A stretch of DNA of 64,000 bases from NCBI GenBank assembly GCA_022821645.1, contig JAJEDE010000013.1, forward strand, positions 1 to 64,000, given 5' to 3'. Shown piece by piece: positions 44,560 through 51,340 of the stretch. The notes beneath the pieces were generated by a model. That model made no database searches and was not told the DNA's origin. It saw nothing but the letters and a program-made list of their open reading frames with translations. Position 1 is the first letter of the stretch; the number at the start of each line of letters is the position of its first letter. The DNA is from Chloroflexota bacterium. GTDB taxonomy: Bacteria > Chloroflexota > UBA11872. A program made the position numbers and the translations under genes.

Positions 44560-45549
44560 CTAGGTTGCCGCCGTTAGCTCAACTGGATAGATCGGCGTGT
44601 CCTTACCGTAGTGCAACCGCAGCGCCCAGTCCCAGATGCTGAAGTACGGCACCGGCGTCAGCGTCTCGCCTACCAGAGACCCGGATATCGCCTTGCCGCT
44701 GAACCCATCCCAGCGGCTCCCGGTTTGCCGGTCGATTAGGTCGGTTCCGTCTGCGTGGAAGGTGAGGCTACGCCCGTTGACGTGCGCTTCGTAGGTGCGC
44801 ACCAGCCGGCTCTCCCCATCCGCGAACGCCACCACCGGCGTGTCGCCCACGACTGCCTGCTGCACGCCGAGTCGCGCCGTCTCGTCAAAGTAGAACCCGG
44901 CCCCCGCACCATCGATATCAACGCCGATGACCCAGATGTCCTTGGGCTGGCTCTGGATGTGAAAGGCGCTGTTGGGCGCGCCAACGGGCAGGCGCTGCTT
45001 AAGCACAAGCGTGGTCGGATGCTGCTCGAGCCACGAGCCCCACGGCGTGAGTGAAGCGACAATCGGCCTGAGCTGTGCGCCGTCAAGTGGGCCGTCTAGC
45101 GCTTCCCCGAACACCTGGCTCCAGATGCTGCCGGTCTCGTGGTCCCACCAGGTCTGGGCGCCCTTGTAGAGCGCGCCTTGCACGCCCAGGGTCAGGGTTT
45201 GCCCCTCCCACACGCGTTCAAAGACCAGCCCGCTGTAGCACAGCGGGCACCAGGTAATGGCCACCGGCACGCCGCCCACCACGTCGTTCACGATCTCGTA
45301 GCTCACCAGCGGCTCGATCGGGTAGGCGCGGGCGTCGCCGTTGATCTCCACCGCCAGCACCATCTCGTGCGGCTTCAGGTTGATGTTGTCCGGCGTGGTC
45401 AGACTCGGGTTGTAGATCGGCTGGATGGCGTCCCGCAATATCCGCACGTCCCACCGCAACTCATACGCCGTCGACCGCTGCGGCAGGAACAACAGCGCCC
45501 CAACCACCGCCGCCATGGCCAGTACGCCAAGCACATGTTGTCGTCTCAT
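44560..45549 (-). CDS. DUF3179 domain protein (paralogue 3)
   Basis: 329 residues. The N-terminus has a Sec-type signal or anchor (RRQHVLGVLAMAAVVGALLF) without a lipobox Cys. The domain shows AVEINGDARAYPIEPLVSYE, NDVVGGVPVAITWCPLCYSG with both cysteines, GAQTWWDHETGSIWSQVFGE and DRQTGSRWDGFSGKAISGSL. It is ~29 kb from paralogues 1 and 2. The function is unknown. Confidence 0.88.
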   Translation of the reverse strand: MRRQHVLGVLAMAAVVGALLFLPQRSTAYELRWDVRILRDAIQPIYNPSLTTPDNINLKPHEMVLAVEINGDARAYPIEPLVSYEIVNDVVGGVPVAITWCPLCYSGLVFERVWEGQTLTLGVQGALYKGAQTWWDHETGSIWSQVFGEALDGPLDGAQLRPIVASLTPWGSWLEQHPTTLVLKQRLPVGAPNSAFHIQSQPKDIWVIGVDIDGAGAGFYFDETARLGVQQAVVGDTPVVAFADGESRLVRTYEAHVNGRSLTFHADGTDLIDRQTGSRWDGFSGKAISGSLVGETLTPVPYFSIWDWALRLHYGKDTPIYPVELTAAT

Positions 45550-45596
45550 GCCACGATCGTAGACCGAAGACTTCCGGGCGGGCCTGACGCGAACTC

Positions 45597-47072
45597 ATGG
45601 ATTGGTGTGAAGGTGGACCCGTTCGACATGAGTCGGCTCGCCGAGGACGAGAGCCCCTGAAGCCAAAGCGAATCTCCCGTCGCCGTCTGCTGGCTCTGGC
45701 CGCGGTCGCACCTGGGCTGGCGGCCTGCGGTGAGACGGTCGCGCCCCGCCGCCTCTCGCAGCTCTGGCCCGAACCTTCGCCGGACCGCGTCGCCGCCCTG
45801 GCCACTGTCGGCTGGCAGGGTTACTGGTACGCCCGCGCCGTCGGCAGCCTCATCGCCACCCGGCCCGGGCTCGGCCGGCCGGCCACCACCCTCGAAGCCG
45901 AAGACCAAGCGGCCCTTATCGCCACTCGACCGGATGCGATCCCGATTGCCCTGCCCTTCGCCGCCGCCACCGTGGACGACCCGTCAACCCCAGGCGGACC
46001 GCCACAGGTGCGGCAGACCGACGGCATCGTCCGTGTCCGAACTGCCGCCCTTTACATGCGGCTCCTCCAGGCCCTGGCCCGCGCCCACCAACTGCGCGCA
46101 CCCGAAGCGCCAGCCACCGCCAGAACGCACGAACTTCGGCTCGCCTCGGCCTACACCGCCCTCGCCGTCGAGACCTCCGACCGGATTCAGGCCGACCTGC
46201 TCCGGCCCAGGCTGGGCGTCCTCTTCGACTCCGACGACACCTACGATCCGCTCGGCAACATCGACCTAATCTGGGCCACCGCCGATGCGGCTGGCCTGGC
46301 GCTCGCCTCCGTCGAGAAGCAGACCGCCGCCAGGCTGCAGTCCGCGGCCGACCAGCTATATGCCTTCTACCGGAAGAGCTTCCCCGACACCATCGACGAG
46401 GCCCATCGACTGGTCAGGGCGCAGGCCCGGCTCGGCCCGGTGACGGCCCGCGACGACTTCCGCGCCTTCATCCCCGTCCAGCAGCGGCGCCTCGCCTACC
46501 GGCTTCGCGACCAGCAACCCGCGGACATCCTCGAAGCCGCCAACGCGCTGTCCGCCCTGATCCGGCTGGCCCCGCTGATGCCACCGGACAGCGGCGTCAG
46601 CGAGCGCGCCGGCGACCTGTTCCTGGACCTGGCCACCTCGTTCGACAGGGACAACGGCTGGCTGCGCGACCGACTCACGTATACCGCCGACGAAGTCGCG
46701 ACGCTCCTGCGCGCCCTCCGATTGGCCGCCCTCCACGGCCAGCCACCCATCGAACGCCGTTACGCCCGCGACCTCCTGGTGACGGCCTGGGACTCCCTGG
46801 TCAACGGCAGCGGCCTCATGCGCGGCGCGCCCCCCGGCCGCGCCGACGGCGTGGCCCAAACCTGGGAGCAACACCTTGAGGACGCGTCCTACCGCCACCC
46901 CGCCGTACCCACCAACGCCACCCTGCTCTTCGCCCGCGCCGTGTCCCGCGATGCCTCCGGCTGGACCTCCGTCGACCCCACGCTCGACACCGCCTCCGCA
47001 CTCGAACTGGCCCTCGAGTCCCTCTGGCTCCACCCCACCTTCGAAGCCCTCAGCGCCGAGGCCGCCGCCTGA
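45597..47072 (+). CDS. Tat-exported lipoprotein of unknown function
   Basis: 491 residues from the ATG at 45597. A CTG at 45657 would give a more compact Tat leader and cannot be excluded. The leader reads KRISRRRLLALAAVAPGLAA, then CGE (lipobox LAAC). The body is Ala/Leu/Arg-rich and mainly helical, with regular helices of the TPR or alpha-toroid kind (YMRLLQALARAHQLRAPEAP, DILEAANALSALIRLAPLMP, EVATLLRALRLAALHGQPPI). No known domain is recognised. It converges on lgt; the two stops are 2 nt apart. Confidence 0.75.
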   Translation: MDWCEGGPVRHESARRGREPLKPKRISRRRLLALAAVAPGLAACGETVAPRRLSQLWPEPSPDRVAALATVGWQGYWYARAVGSLIATRPGLGRPATTLEAEDQAALIATRPDAIPIALPFAAATVDDPSTPGGPPQVRQTDGIVRVRTAALYMRLLQALARAHQLRAPEAPATARTHELRLASAYTALAVETSDRIQADLLRPRLGVLFDSDDTYDPLGNIDLIWATADAAGLALASVEKQTAARLQSAADQLYAFYRKSFPDTIDEAHRLVRAQARLGPVTARDDFRAFIPVQQRRLAYRLRDQQPADILEAANALSALIRLAPLMPPDSGVSERAGDLFLDLATSFDRDNGWLRDRLTYTADEVATLLRALRLAALHGQPPIERRYARDLLVTAWDSLVNGSGLMRGAPPGRADGVAQTWEQHLEDASYRHPAVPTNATLLFARAVSRDASGWTSVDPTLDTASALELALESLWLHPTFEALSAEAAA

Positions 47073-47074
47073 CG

Positions 47075-47881
47075 CTAGGCCGAATGTTTCACGTGAAACA
47101 TTCGGCCGGGCCATCGTCGAAGCAGCAACACGCCCAATCCGCCGACAACTATGGCCGCGCTCACGATCATCGCCAGGCGAAGTCCCTCGCCCACGATGAT
47201 CGGGTCGGCCCGTATCGACTCGATCCAGAAGCGCCCCACCGAATACGCCGCCAGCACCCCCAACGCCAGGTCCCCCCGCCGCAACACGAGCCCGCGCCTA
47301 ACCACCGCCAGCGCTCCGAGGAACACCACCAGCGCCCATAGCGACTCATAGAGAAATGTGGGATGGAAACCGTTCTGCTCCAGGTACAGCAGCGGCCGGA
47401 ACTGCTCCTCCACCGACAGCGCCCACGGCAGGTCGGTCGGCACCCCGAACGACTGCTGGTTGAAGTAATCGCCCCAGCGCGCAATCCCGATCCCCAGCGG
47501 CAACCCCAGCGCCGCCGCATCCAGCCACCGCAGCAAGTCCAAACGGCTCAAGCAGGCGTAGAGCGCCAATGCCAGCAACCCGCCCGCCAGCGCCCCGTGC
47601 AGCGCCACCCCGCCCTCCCAGATCTGCCAGGCAAGCTCCGGCTCATCCGCGAAGCGCCGTTCCCACTCGAAGACCAGGTAGTAGATCCGCGCGCCCAGAA
47701 TCCCCGCCGGAACCGTCACCACCAGCAGCGGCAGCGCCTGCTTCCGATCCAGCCCCAGGCGACCCGCCTGCCACCGCGCCACTCGCGCTCCCGCAAGAAC
47801 CCCCACTACCAGTAACACGCTCCACCATCGCAGCACCCCCCACGCTGGAACGATGAATTCCGAATAGGGCTCGGGAATCAC
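47075..47881 (-). CDS. lgt: Prolipoprotein diacylglyceryl transferase
   Basis: 268 residues, about seven membrane helices. Lgt transfers diacylglycerol to the lipobox Cys of preprolipoproteins. Signature segments: AGILGARIYYLVFEWE, IWEGGVALHGALAGG, the Lgt motif GIARWGDYFNQQSFG, and HPTFLYESLW. It serves the several Tat/lipobox proteins in this window. The last residues (RMFHVKHSA) are encoded by a 30-nt palindrome containing a parS site. Confidence 0.95.
   Translation of the reverse strand: MIPEPYSEFIVPAWGVLRWWSVLLVVGVLAGARVARWQAGRLGLDRKQALPLLVVTVPAGILGARIYYLVFEWERRFADEPELAWQIWEGGVALHGALAGGLLALALYACLSRLDLLRWLDAAALGLPLGIGIARWGDYFNQQSFGVPTDLPWALSVEEQFRPLLYLEQNGFHPTFLYESLWALVVFLGALAVVRRGLVLRRGDLALGVLAAYSVGRFWIESIRADPIIVGEGLRLAMIVSAAIVVGGLGVLLLRRWPGRMFHVKHSA
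47078..47107. promoter_or_regulatory. parS: Chromosomal parS site (ParB-binding) within a 30-nt perfect palindrome
   Basis: The core TGTTTCACGTGAAACA (47085-47100) equals the bacterial parS consensus TGTTNCACGTGAAACA. The palindrome extends 7 bp on each side with no mismatch. It overlaps the last codons of lgt at a convergent gene junction. parS sites nucleate ParB-CTP sliding clamps for origin segregation and usually lie near oriC. parA/parB are not in the window. A bidirectional terminator is the alternative, but no T-run flanks it. Confidence 0.85.
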
Positions 47882-47884
47882 CGG

Positions 47885-48298
47885 CTATCTGGCGTTCGGG
47901 AACATCGACGCTAGCTCATCCACAATTTCACTGAGCACCGGATACTCCTCCCGAGTCATTGTTGTCAGCCGATCTCTGCCGGTATCCAACTCGTACTCGT
48001 GACGGTGATAAACCTTTGGCGTATGTGCATGCCCACTGTCGTAACGAAGCACGTTCCGTCCGGCTCCGCCGCTGAAGATCCTGGCGTGGTAGTTGTACTT
48101 GAGCCCGCGAACCTCGACCCGGCCCGCGCGCACTCTCGCATCCAGCAACTTTCTGACGTCGATTTCTACGCCGCCTCGACAAACCACGACGCCCTCGCAG
48201 GAGTACGCGGCTGGTCGTCGTTCACCGCCAACCGGAACGAATCGTGTGCGGTCTTCAACGACGAACCAGCGGCTCGCCAGGACTCTCCGGTGTATCAG
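47885..48298 (-). CDS. TumE-like toxin (DUF6516), probable CTG start
   Basis: 137 residues from a CTG at 48298 that overlaps the antitoxin stop as CTGA. An in-frame ATG at 48382 would overlap the antitoxin gene by 88 nt and add arginine-rich sequence unlike the family. The body has VVCRGGVEIDVRKLLDARV, LKYNYHARIFSGGAGRNVLR, and the His-rich block RYDSGHAHTPKVYHRHEYE, resembling the R-Y-D-x(n)-H ... H-x-H pattern of TumE proteins. TumE is a putative RNase toxin neutralised by TumA. Assignment is by pattern, not alignment. Confidence 0.72.
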   Translation of the reverse strand: MIHRRVLASRWFVVEDRTRFVPVGGERRPAAYSCEGVVVCRGGVEIDVRKLLDARVRAGRVEVRGLKYNYHARIFSGGAGRNVLRYDSGHAHTPKVYHRHEYELDTGRDRLTTMTREEYPVLSEIVDELASMFPNAR

Positions 48299-48567
48299 CC
48301 GGTAGCGGTCAAACCTGAGCCAGCCGTGTTTTTCGCCCCTTTGGCGGTCAGGAAGTCCAGCACGTCGGCGTCGTACTGCCATTGCGAAATCTCGGCCGTC
48401 TCCCGGAGCTCGCCGGTCGCGGTTCGTTCGAGCATCAGCTCGGTGGTCATTTCGTAGCGCAACTCAAACCGCTGAATCCGGCGGCGCAGCATGCGCTTGT
48501 GGTCGCTAAGACGGCGAGGCTTCCTGTCCTTCGGAGGCTGTTGCAGCGCTCCGTTCCGCCTAGACAT
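48295..48567 (-). CDS. TumA-like antitoxin
   Basis: 90 residues from the ATG at 48567 (TTG at 48597 is an alternative). A basic N-terminal region is followed by RIQRFELRYEMTTELMLERT and GELRETAEISQWQYDADVLD, the R-F-E-x-R-Y-x-M-(T/S) pattern ending in W-x-x-D that marks TumA-type antitoxins. It sits directly upstream of its toxin with a 4-nt overlap. Confidence 0.7.
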   Translation of the reverse strand: MSRRNGALQQPPKDRKPRRLSDHKRMLRRRIQRFELRYEMTTELMLERTATGELRETAEISQWQYDADVLDFLTAKGAKNTAGSGLTATG

Positions 48568-48659
48568 GGTGATTTCGCCGCAAGCAACAGTGCCCAATCA
48601 GCATGCACCCACCAACCTCCGGCGGCAAGAGCTAACCTTCGGTCTCGTGCGGACCGTCT

Positions 48660-49640
48660 CTAGTCGTTGTCCCAGGTGATCAGCACCCCCAGCGCCGTCT
48701 CCGGATGGTCGTGGAGGAAGTGGAAGGCCTCGGGGGCCTGGTGGTAGGGGAAGCGGTGGGTGACCATGCGGTTGGTGGCGATGCGGCCCTGGGTGAGCAG
48801 GTCCAGGGAACGCTCGGAAGCCGCCACCCGGTCGCTGTCGGGCAAGGCCCCGCCGATCAGGCGCTTGCGCTGGATCTCGCTGGACGACAGCGGCAGCGGG
48901 TCGTCCTCGTATAGGCCTACCACCTGCAGCAGTCCGCCAGTGGCCGTCATGCGCTGGGCCTGGTCGAAGGCCCGCAGGCCGGCGCGGCCGCCCACGGCGT
49001 AGATCACCACGTCGGCGCCCTGGCCGCCGGTCAGCTCCAGGACCCGAGCCACCGGGTCTTCGTCCGTTGCGTTGATCACCTCGTCGGCCTCCACTTCGGC
49101 CGCCAGCGCGCAGCGGTTGGGCAGGGCGTCAACCGCCACCAGCCGCCCTTGGCCGTTGGCCCGGGCGACCTGGAGCATCAGGCTGCCCACCAGCCCCTGG
49201 CCCACGATTACCACCGTGTCGTCCGGCTGGATGTTGTCGTTCTCAATCCAGAGGACTGCGCTGGTGGTGAGCGGCCAGAAGGTGGCTTGCTCGAAGTCCA
49301 GCGCATCCGGAATCCGCACGATTCGCGGACCGTCCGAGGCCGACGCAATCCGGCTGTCCTGCACCACGAACTGTGCATGCGGCCCCGAAACTCCCACCCG
49401 GTCGCCCGGCGCGAATCCCTTGACCCTCGGGCCCACGGCGTCCACCACGCCGGCCACGGAGTAGCCCATGATCTGCGGGTCCACCGCCTCCGGCCGGATG
49501 TAGCGTCGCCACAGTTCCGAGCCGCGACTGATAAGGCTGCGAACATTTCGCACACGAACGTCGTGCGGGCCGACGGCCGGGATGGGCGCGTCTTCCAACA
49601 CCACGTTGAACTTGCCCTCGGGCTTTGCTACCCGCTTCAT
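48660..49640 (-). CDS. Medium-chain dehydrogenase/reductase, zinc-independent type
   Basis: 326 residues. GroES-like N-terminal part (VVLEDAPIPAVGPHDVRVRN, GYSVAGVVDAVGPRVKGFAP, GDRVGV) and Rossmann domain (VVIVGQGLVGSLMLQVARAN, ADVVIYAVGGRAGLRAFDQA). The catalytic and structural zinc cysteines of alcohol dehydrogenases are missing. It is adjacent (26 nt) to a Gfo/Idh/MocA oxidoreductase, so both may act on one sugar or polyol pathway. Confidence 0.85.
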   Translation of the reverse strand: MKRVAKPEGKFNVVLEDAPIPAVGPHDVRVRNVRSLISRGSELWRRYIRPEAVDPQIMGYSVAGVVDAVGPRVKGFAPGDRVGVSGPHAQFVVQDSRIASASDGPRIVRIPDALDFEQATFWPLTTSAVLWIENDNIQPDDTVVIVGQGLVGSLMLQVARANGQGRLVAVDALPNRCALAAEVEADEVINATDEDPVARVLELTGGQGADVVIYAVGGRAGLRAFDQAQRMTATGGLLQVVGLYEDDPLPLSSSEIQRKRLIGGALPDSDRVAASERSLDLLTQGRIATNRMVTHRFPYHQAPEAFHFLHDHPETALGVLITWDND

Positions 49641-49666
49641 GGCGCCCTCCTGGCGGCCGTGAGGTT

Positions 49667-50668
49667 CTACCGGCTAAGCGCGACCCACTCGCCGCTACGC
49701 GCACTCTCGCGCACAGCGTCCAGCACCCGCATCTGGCGGATGGCTTCGTCGCCGTCCACCAGCGGCGCCGCCTCGCCGCGGATCGCGTCGCCCAGATTCT
49801 CGACTTCGGCCTGGTAGGTGTCGAACGGCGGAAACAGTTCCGTCACGGTCCCGCTCGCCGTCTCAATCTCAATACTCGTCGACTCACCCGGCGCCAGTAC
49901 GTGGCGCTCGACCCGCAGCGTCCCCTCCGTTCCGACCAACTCCAGGAAGTGCCGCCGCGAGGTCAGAAAGCTGAAGGCCACCGTCGCGGTTCGACCGTCA
50001 TCGAACTCCAGCAGCGCGTTGCCGTCAAAGTCCACGCCAAACTCGGGGTCGCTCGTCATCCGCGCCGCCAGCCGTCCCGGCTCACCGCCCATGTGCAGGC
50101 GGCTGACGCTCACGCAGTAGGTCCCCAGGTCCCCCAGCGCTCCGCCGGCCAACTCGGTCGAGAGCCGCACGTTGGCCGGGTCGCGGGTGATGGGAAAGCA
50201 GAACGCCGTGTTGATCTGCCGCAAGTCGCCGATCGCTCCGTCCGCCACCAGCTCACGCAGCCGGGCGTGCCGCGGGTCGTAGCGATACATGAAGCCCTCG
50301 ATCAGCTGAACCCCCGCCTCCCGGCAGGCGTCCACCATCTCCACGGCTTGCGCGGCGTCCACGGCAAACGGCTTGTCCACCAGCAGGTGCTTCCCCGCCC
50401 GCGCGGCGGCGATTACCCAGCGGTGATGCAGTGACGTCGGCAGCGGGATGTACACCGCGTCGATATCCGGATCCGCCAGCAGCTCCTCGTAGGAGCCGTA
50501 CGCCGTCGAGATTTCCAAATCCGAAGCGAATGCCTGTGCCCGTTCCAGCGACCGGCTTGCTACCGCTCGCAACTCCCCATTCCGAGCCTTCCGAATCCCC
50601 GGCCCCACCGACCGCCGCGCAATCCGCGCGGCGGACAAGATTCCCCAGCGGATGGGGTCAGTGCTCAC
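49667..50668 (-). CDS. Gfo/Idh/MocA family oxidoreductase
   Basis: 333 residues from a GTG. Rossmann start RWGILSAARIARRSVGPGIR, catalytic-lysine motif HLLVDKPFAVDAAQA (the family E/D-K-P), FMYRYDPRHARLREL and GGALGDLGTYCVSVSRL. These enzymes oxidise or reduce sugars and inositols with NAD(P). It starts 27 nt from the large palindrome that controls the divergent GHKL island, so it may share the regulator. Confidence 0.92.
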   Translation of the reverse strand: MSTDPIRWGILSAARIARRSVGPGIRKARNGELRAVASRSLERAQAFASDLEISTAYGSYEELLADPDIDAVYIPLPTSLHHRWVIAAARAGKHLLVDKPFAVDAAQAVEMVDACREAGVQLIEGFMYRYDPRHARLRELVADGAIGDLRQINTAFCFPITRDPANVRLSTELAGGALGDLGTYCVSVSRLHMGGEPGRLAARMTSDPEFGVDFDGNALLEFDDGRTATVAFSFLTSRRHFLELVGTEGTLRVERHVLAPGESTSIEIETASGTVTELFPPFDTYQAEVENLGDAIRGEAAPLVDGDEAIRQMRVLDAVRESARSGEWVALSR

Positions 50669-50694
50669 TGTTGTAATGGACTTGTGTGAGTGAG

Positions 50695-50730
50695 AAGCAA
50701 CGATTGCAATCTAGATTGCAATCGTTGCTT
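50695..50730. promoter_or_regulatory. 36-nt perfect palindrome, operator of the Mrr_N/GHKL operon
   Basis: Two copies of the self-complementary GATTGCAATC are separated by TA and flanked by AAGCAAC and GTTGCTT; all 36 bases are symmetric around 50712/50713. A promoter is embedded: -35 TTGCAA (50716-50721), 17-nt spacer, -10 TATGCT (50739-50744), so a bound protein would cover the -35. A further TTGCAAT half-site lies at 50754. Binding by the downstream 185-aa protein is likely but inferred. Confidence 0.8.
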
Positions 50731-50780
50731 TCGTGGGCTATGCTAGATTTTGCAATGGGAGGCGCGGGCAAGGGGTTCAG

Positions 50781-51338
50781 GTGGCTCCGAAAGTCATCGT
50801 GGACGACGAAGTATATGAGCATCTGAAATCGCAGGCGGAGCCCTTTGTCGACACACCGAATTCTGTGCTTCGACGGCTCCTTGGTATAGGGGAGTCCACC
50901 GGTGCCGTCGGCCAACCGGCCCAAACGGCTACTCCCACTGTTGGCTCGCAAGGGTCGCTGCCCGAGGACATCCCTTCTCGACCAACACGTAGAGCCACAA
51001 GGCAGCGCTCAAGGCGGACTAGAGCACCAAGGGGCACGTTGCTTCCTGGAGGCGAGTACGAAGTTCCCATCCTCGAGGTGCTTGTGGAGGCTGGTGGCTC
51101 TGCCCCTACTGCCGAAGTAATCGAGGCCGTTGGCCGCAGGCTCAAGGATCGGCTCACGGAACTGGATCAGCAAGAACTTCACTCCGGAGGTCTCCGCTGG
51201 CGCAGCCGAATCCAATTCGTCAGACTGCGAATGGTTGAGCGCGGACTGATGGTCAAGGGATCACCTGCGGGAACTTGGGCAGTCACGGAGGAAGGTCGCA
51301 GTTACTTGGCTGAAGCCGCTAGAGGCGCATCGGCGTAG
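50781..51338 (+). CDS. DNA-binding protein with SeqA_N/RHH-like start and Mrr_N winged helix
   Basis: 185 residues from the GTG at 50781, preceded by AAGGGG at 5 nt. N-terminal ~35 residues (KVIVDDEVYEHLKSQAEPFV, then DTPNSVLRRLLGI) match the short ribbon-helix-helix-like element seen at the start of many restriction-associated proteins. A Ser/Arg-rich linker follows (~55-95). The C-terminal ~85 residues (PILEVLVEAGGSAPTAEVIE, LRWRSRIQFVRLRMVERGLM, WAVTEEGRSYL) are an Mrr_N-type winged helix. No nuclease domain is attached. It is likely the regulator or DNA-recognition subunit of the system encoded with the GHKL ATPase 2 nt downstream. Confidence 0.8.
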   Translation: MAPKVIVDDEVYEHLKSQAEPFVDTPNSVLRRLLGIGESTGAVGQPAQTATPTVGSQGSLPEDIPSRPTRRATRQRSRRTRAPRGTLLPGGEYEVPILEVLVEAGGSAPTAEVIEAVGRRLKDRLTELDQQELHSGGLRWRSRIQFVRLRMVERGLMVKGSPAGTWAVTEEGRSYLAEAARGASA

Positions 51339-51340
51339 CG

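Noticed and set aside
45139..45660. 173-codon plus frame ending in CTGA before the Tat lipoprotein at 45.6 kb
   Set aside because: It is antisense to the conserved DUF3179 gene, so the CTGA there is not evidence for a coupled CTG start.
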